A stretch of 64,000 bases of DNA, taken from Candidatus Puniceispirillum marinum IMCC1322 (lineage in GTDB: Bacteria; Pseudomonadota; Alphaproteobacteria; Puniceispirillales; Puniceispirillaceae). Position 1 is the first letter of the stretch, and the number at the start of each line of letters is the position of its first letter. Position numbers and translations under genes: made by a program. Below, one piece after another: positions 60,748 through 64,000 of the stretch. The notes under the pieces are model-generated. The model worked only from the letters and a program-made list of their open reading frames with translations. It was not told where the DNA came from and made no database searches. The stretch is taken from positions 1,860,001 to 1,924,000 of the forward strand of contig NC_014010.1 in assembly GCF_000024465.1 (NCBI RefSeq), read 5' to 3'.

Positions 60748-62160
60748 ATGTCTGAGCGCTGGGATGTTTTGATTATCGGTGCTGGTAATGCTGGTATCTG
60801 TGCCGCCATAACGGCGGCTGAAGCGGGGTGTAGCGTTTTGGTGCTGGAAGCTGCACCACGTGATATGCGTGGAGGAAACACACGGCATACGCGCAATTTA
60901 CGAGCCATGCATGACGAGCCAACCGATGTTCTGACCGACAGCTATTCCTTTGAAGAATATTTTGAAGATTTGATGCGCGTCACCAAAGGCGTGACGAATG
61001 AGACGCTGGCTTCTATTACGCTTAGGCAATCGGATGATCTAACGCAGTGGCTGGTGGCGCGTGGTGTCAGGTTTCAACCAGCACTTTCAGGAACCCTGAA
61101 CCTAGGCCGCACCAACGCCTTTTTTCTGGGCGGGGGGCGTGCGATGTTGAATGCGTTATGCCGCCATGCTGAATCACTTGGCGTCACTATTCATTATGAT
61201 ACGCCTGTTGCTGCCCTCACTATCGACGACGGGTTTTGTCATGGTGTTGAATTATCGGGCAGTGACACGGATATTGTGCCGCAAATAATTACGGCGAAAA
61301 AAATCATTACTACAGCTGGGGGATTCGAGGCTGATTTGGACTGGCTGGCCGAAGGCTGGGGAGATGCGGCAAAGAATTTTCTCGTTCGCGGAACACCATA
61401 TAACAAGGGTGTGGTGCTTCGCAGTCTGCTGGATCAAGGTGCCAAGATGGTGGGTGAACTTGATCAATGTCATGCCGTGGCCATTGATGCACGGGCACCA
61501 AAATATGATGGCGGCATTGCCAGCCGGATTGATGGCGTACCTTTTGGCCTGGTTTTGAACAAGCATGCGGAGCGATTTTATGATGAGGGTGAGGATTTCT
61601 GGCCAAAACGTTATGCGATCTGGGGGCGTCTTGTGGCGACACAGCCCGATCAGATAGCCTATGCCATTCTTGATGCAGATGGGGTGAAACGCTTCATGCC
61701 GTCAGTTTTTACACCTATCACCAATGACACTATCGAAGGGCTTGCCAAACAGATTGATCTAGCCCCTCAAGCTACTCGCAATAGCGTCGAAGCTTTCAAC
61801 GCCGCCTGCCCTAAAGGGCCGATTGACCAGTCAATTCTGGATGGCAAAGCAACAAATGGCCTGAGTCCCGAAAAGACAAATTGGTCAGCGCCAGTTATTA
61901 AACCGCCTTTTTATGGCTTTCCGTTGCGGCCGGGCATTACCTTTACCTATATGGGCGTCGAAGTGAATGAAAATGCGCAAATCCTTATGCAGAATGGCAC
62001 GCCAACAGCGAACCTGTATGCGGCAGGTGAGATCATGGCGGGCAACATCCTTGGACAAGGCTATCTGGCGGGTATTGGCATGACGATTGGGGGCGTCTTT
62101 GGTCGCATCGCTGGTCAGGCTGCGGCGCGCTCTTTGAATAAAGTGGGATTAGTTGAATGA
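60748..62160 (+). CDS. tcuA: TcuA, FAD-dependent tricarballylate dehydrogenase
   Basis: From the ATG at 60748 (AGGGAA upstream) the protein is 470 aa. It is a fumarate-reductase/succinate-dehydrogenase flavoprotein type: FAD-binding VLIIGAGNAGICAAITAAEA, GGNTRHTRNLRAMHDEPTDV (TcuA-specific), LGGGRAMLNALCRHAESLG, and the C-terminal NLYAAGEIMAGNILGQGYLA. Known TcuA oxidises tricarballylate to cis-aconitate with TcuB reoxidising the flavin. It overlaps tcuB by ATGA. The substrate could be a related tricarboxylate. Confidence 0.92.
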   Translation: MSERWDVLIIGAGNAGICAAITAAEAGCSVLVLEAAPRDMRGGNTRHTRNLRAMHDEPTDVLTDSYSFEEYFEDLMRVTKGVTNETLASITLRQSDDLTQWLVARGVRFQPALSGTLNLGRTNAFFLGGGRAMLNALCRHAESLGVTIHYDTPVAALTIDDGFCHGVELSGSDTDIVPQIITAKKIITTAGGFEADLDWLAEGWGDAAKNFLVRGTPYNKGVVLRSLLDQGAKMVGELDQCHAVAIDARAPKYDGGIASRIDGVPFGLVLNKHAERFYDEGEDFWPKRYAIWGRLVATQPDQIAYAILDADGVKRFMPSVFTPITNDTIEGLAKQIDLAPQATRNSVEAFNAACPKGPIDQSILDGKATNGLSPEKTNWSAPVIKPPFYGFPLRPGITFTYMGVEVNENAQILMQNGTPTANLYAAGEIMAGNILGQGYLAGIGMTIGGVFGRIAGQAAARSLNKVGLVE

Positions 62161-63299
62161 ATTTATTCCAGCTCATAAATGATACAAATATAGCTTCATC
62201 TGCGGCGCATTTGGAAACAAGCCGCATCATGCAAATCTGTAATGCCTGTCGTTATTGTGAAGGATTTTGTGCGGTCTTTCCTGCGATGGAACGCCGCCGG
62301 ACCTTTGAAGAGGGCGACACGGCATTTTTGGCCAATCTCTGTCATAATTGCGGGGCGTGTTATCATGCCTGCCAATATGCGCCACCGCATGAGTTTGCTG
62401 TGAATGTGCCACAGACATTGGCTGACAGGCGGCTGTCTTCCTATACAGATTATGCGTGGCCAACGCCATTGGCTGGGCTGTTTTCGCGTAACGGCCTTGT
62501 CGTCAGTATCATCTGTGTGATCGTATTTTCGATAGTTGTGGGCGCCATGCTGGCAATGATTGCCCCGCATTTGTTCTGGGGTGTTCATCTTGGAGAAGGA
62601 GCATTCTATCAGATCATGCCGCATAGCGTCATGGCGGGTATTCCGATGGCTATAATGGCGTTTGTCATCATGTCTCTGGTGATTGGCTGGCGGCGCTATT
62701 GGCGGGAAACGGGTGCTGTCTGGGGTGGTATGCCGAGCCTTGCTGATGCTTTCCATGCCGTGGCGACGCTGCGCAATCTGGGCGGTGACAATTCCGGCAA
62801 TGGCAGTGGCTGTTCAGCTGTCGATGAACGTGCCAGCAATGCCCGAAAATGGTTTCATCATCTGACTTTTTACGGCTTTATGTTATGTCTTGCATCGACC
62901 TCGCTTGCCACTTTGTATCATTATCTGTTGGGGTGGGAAGCACCATATGGATATTTCGAGGCGCCAGTCATTCTTGGAACTGTCGGTGGTGTCATTCTTT
63001 GTATTGGCACTGCCGGTCTATGGCGGGAAAAACGCCGCGCCGCGCCAGCCACTTTATCGCTGGCCACCATGGGTATGGATTATGCCTTTATCTGGTTATT
63101 ATTCTGGGTCAGCATGACCGGACTTATTCTGCTTGCGGTGCGCGAGACAAGTTTCATGGGCGTTGCGCTTGCTGTGCATCTTGGCCTTGTCTATGCTTTT
63201 TTCCTGATCATGCCCTTTTCGAAATTCGTGCATGGTTTATATCGCTTTGCAGCCTTACTTGCCGATGCAGGTGAACGCCAAGTTGCTTCTAGATATTGA
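62157..63299 (+). CDS. tcuB: TcuB, iron-sulfur membrane protein
   Basis: This 380-aa protein has an N-terminal soluble part with two clusters: Cys28/31/34/38 (CNACRYCEGFC) and Cys62/65/68/72 (CHNCGACYHAC). Six TM helices follow (from about residue 105), with histidines that could bind heme or quinone. It passes electrons from reduced TcuA to the quinone pool. It is the last gene of the island and its 3' end overlaps the truncated AlpA-like frame on the other strand, close to the inferred island boundary. Confidence 0.93.
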   Translation: MNLFQLINDTNIASSAAHLETSRIMQICNACRYCEGFCAVFPAMERRRTFEEGDTAFLANLCHNCGACYHACQYAPPHEFAVNVPQTLADRRLSSYTDYAWPTPLAGLFSRNGLVVSIICVIVFSIVVGAMLAMIAPHLFWGVHLGEGAFYQIMPHSVMAGIPMAIMAFVIMSLVIGWRRYWRETGAVWGGMPSLADAFHAVATLRNLGGDNSGNGSGCSAVDERASNARKWFHHLTFYGFMLCLASTSLATLYHYLLGWEAPYGYFEAPVILGTVGGVILCIGTAGLWREKRRAAPATLSLATMGMDYAFIWLLFWVSMTGLILLAVRETSFMGVALAVHLGLVYAFFLIMPFSKFVHGLYRFAALLADAGERQVASRY

Positions 63300-63485
63300 A
63301 CAATGACTATCTGTTTGACGAACGCGCTCAGGGAAATCAGGGCGATTAGCAAGCGCGTATAGATGCTTGCGACTAATGCCAAGAATAGCTGCCGCTTCTC
63401 TTGGGCGAACCAGAGTTTGATTGGATAGTGCGCGCGCGTACTCAAGAGCGCGTGACAGGCTATTTTGATTTTTATAATTAGACAT
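63255..63485 (-). pseudogene. Truncated AlpA/excisionase-like DNA-binding protein
   Basis: The ATG at 63485 has AGAAGG upstream. Residues 25-55 are an AlpA/MerR-like helix-turn-helix (LVRPREAAAILGISRKHLY, then FPERVRQTD). After about residue 58 the sequence loses similarity to AlpA proteins, which normally continue with a Trp-containing strand and final helix. That point is near 63300, where the tcuB gene ends, so the gene seems cut by the island boundary. It is on the same strand as the integrase fragment upstream, as usual for integrase-excisionase pairs. Confidence 0.6.
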
Positions 63486-63538
63486 TTCGAATTGCCTTCT
63501 AACAGTGCGTTAGAGGCAGTTCCAAAGTGCACATGTCT

Positions 63539-64000
63539 CTAACGCTGATTAACGTTATGAGACATCGCCCTTTGCCACTTGCAGTGCCGAGTGCTGTGGC
63601 CTTCCTGTGGGGATGTTAGATTGTCATGACCTAGGCATTCTTCAAGATAACGGATACTACGTTTTGATACATCATAGAATAGTTTTGTCTTACCTCCGCC
63701 TTTTAGTCGGTGATAGAGCGCCAGTGCGTCTGACAGTCTGTACTCACCAGTCGTGCAAGGCTTGGTTTCCTGCAGAACTTTAAGACCAAGCTCACGAGAA
63801 TATATCATTTCCATCCGCAAACTATCCCAATAGCTTTCAAGCCTATCAGACAGAGCGGCGGCAGACTTGGCAGCTTTTGCTTCAGATTTTGTACGAAGTG
63901 AAATCTCGATCTTCCGCTTATTGAAGCGGTGCTGAAGATCAGAGGGGATTGATCGAGAGACGTAAAAGTTTCGTTTCGCTTGTAAAAGTATGCCGGCAAC
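63539..64000 (-). pseudogene. Tyrosine integrase, N-terminal fragment (DUF6538-like), runs off window
   Basis: The frame is open from the window edge to a stop at 63539 (153 residues). It begins with a DUF6538-like arm-binding domain (NFYVSRSIPSDLQHRFNKR, then EISLRTKSEAKAAKS) and a core-binding start (TGEYRLSDALALYHRLKGGG, YDVSKRSIRYLEECLG). Similarity appears to end at about HDNLTS (near 63625), after which the frame reads through unrelated sequence. The catalytic domain is missing here. The matching kind of C-terminal sequence lies at 50022-50275 on the same strand. The gene's true start is beyond the window. Confidence 0.75.

Noticed and set aside
62196-62756. 186-aa minus-strand frame over tcuB
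   Set aside because: The opposite strand carries eight conserved cluster cysteines; the antisense frame is His/Arg-rich without motifs.
1-64000. CRISPR arrays, tRNA, rRNA and insertion-sequence transposases
   Set aside because: No regularly spaced repeats, no cloverleaf I could fold and no transposase motif were found by reading both strands. Small RNA genes could still be missed.

Overview
The window reads as chromosomal DNA of a Gram-negative alphaproteobacterium. Support: moderately AT-rich, densely packed genes with many ATGA/TGATG overlaps; lipoprotein and signal-peptide signatures for a two-membrane envelope; and an assemblage (glnT-glxBCD, Bug/TctA transport, DUF6538-type integrases, Rieske oxygenases) typical of marine alphaproteobacteria. 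A SAR116/Puniceispirillum-like organism is my best guess. That is inference: no rRNA, tRNA or other marker gene lies in the window.

Region 1 (1-14158) is the least explained. Two gene blocks run toward each other and meet at 9299/9307, and almost every product is exported or membrane-anchored. They include CsgG/FlgT-like exported proteins, two tandem paralogous secreted proteins, a one-TM ExbD/MotB-like protein, a lytic transglycosylase, a 576-aa protein with one TM, and a membrane protein whose cytoplasmic part resembles a Lon (S16) protease domain. The facing block holds a glycine-zipper outer-membrane protein, a lipoprotein, a coiled-coil periplasmic protein, a MotA/TolQ/ExbB-type channel and two anchored linker proteins, one of TonB-like layout. 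I read this as an undescribed envelope-spanning, ion-motive-force-driven apparatus. Region 2 (14339-20363) continues the envelope theme: a DUF4177-like small protein, an exported protein, an M48 metalloprotease, a membrane-anchored TPR protein, a CASTOR/POLLUX-type channel with RCK domains, and a small lipoprotein.

Region 3 (20644-25607) is one minus-strand operon, glxB-glxC-glxD-glnT-XRE/cupin regulator. This gene set corresponds to N-methylglutamate synthase plus GlnT/GmaS of methylamine metabolism. Region 4 (26004-49797) is a long catabolic stretch centred on amides, nitriles and ring or ether oxygenation: two acetamidase/formamidases (one with an inserted zinc ribbon), an amidase-signature enzyme, a DUF1116 protein, two Rieske oxygenase alpha subunits with one ferredoxin reductase, an aldehyde dehydrogenase, alpha/beta hydrolases, an SDR, a DMT exporter, a complete spermidine/putrescine-type ABC importer followed by two unknown tandem paralogs, a HbpS/GlcG protein, and a three-gene nitrile hydratase/thiocyanate hydrolase set behind a molybdopterin oxidoreductase.

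Region 5 (49800-64000) is a tricarboxylate-utilisation island: tctED two-component system, tctC, a tctA-tctB fusion, an isopropylmalate/tartrate-dehydrogenase-like enzyme, a PrpF-family isomerase, a D-2-hydroxyacid dehydrogenase, an AbrB transporter, a GntR regulator and tcuAB. It is bracketed by a decayed C-terminal piece of a tyrosine integrase (about 50022-50275) and a truncated AlpA-like gene plus an integrase N-terminal piece (63255-64000), all on the minus strand. This suggests the island sits inside the remains of an integrative element.
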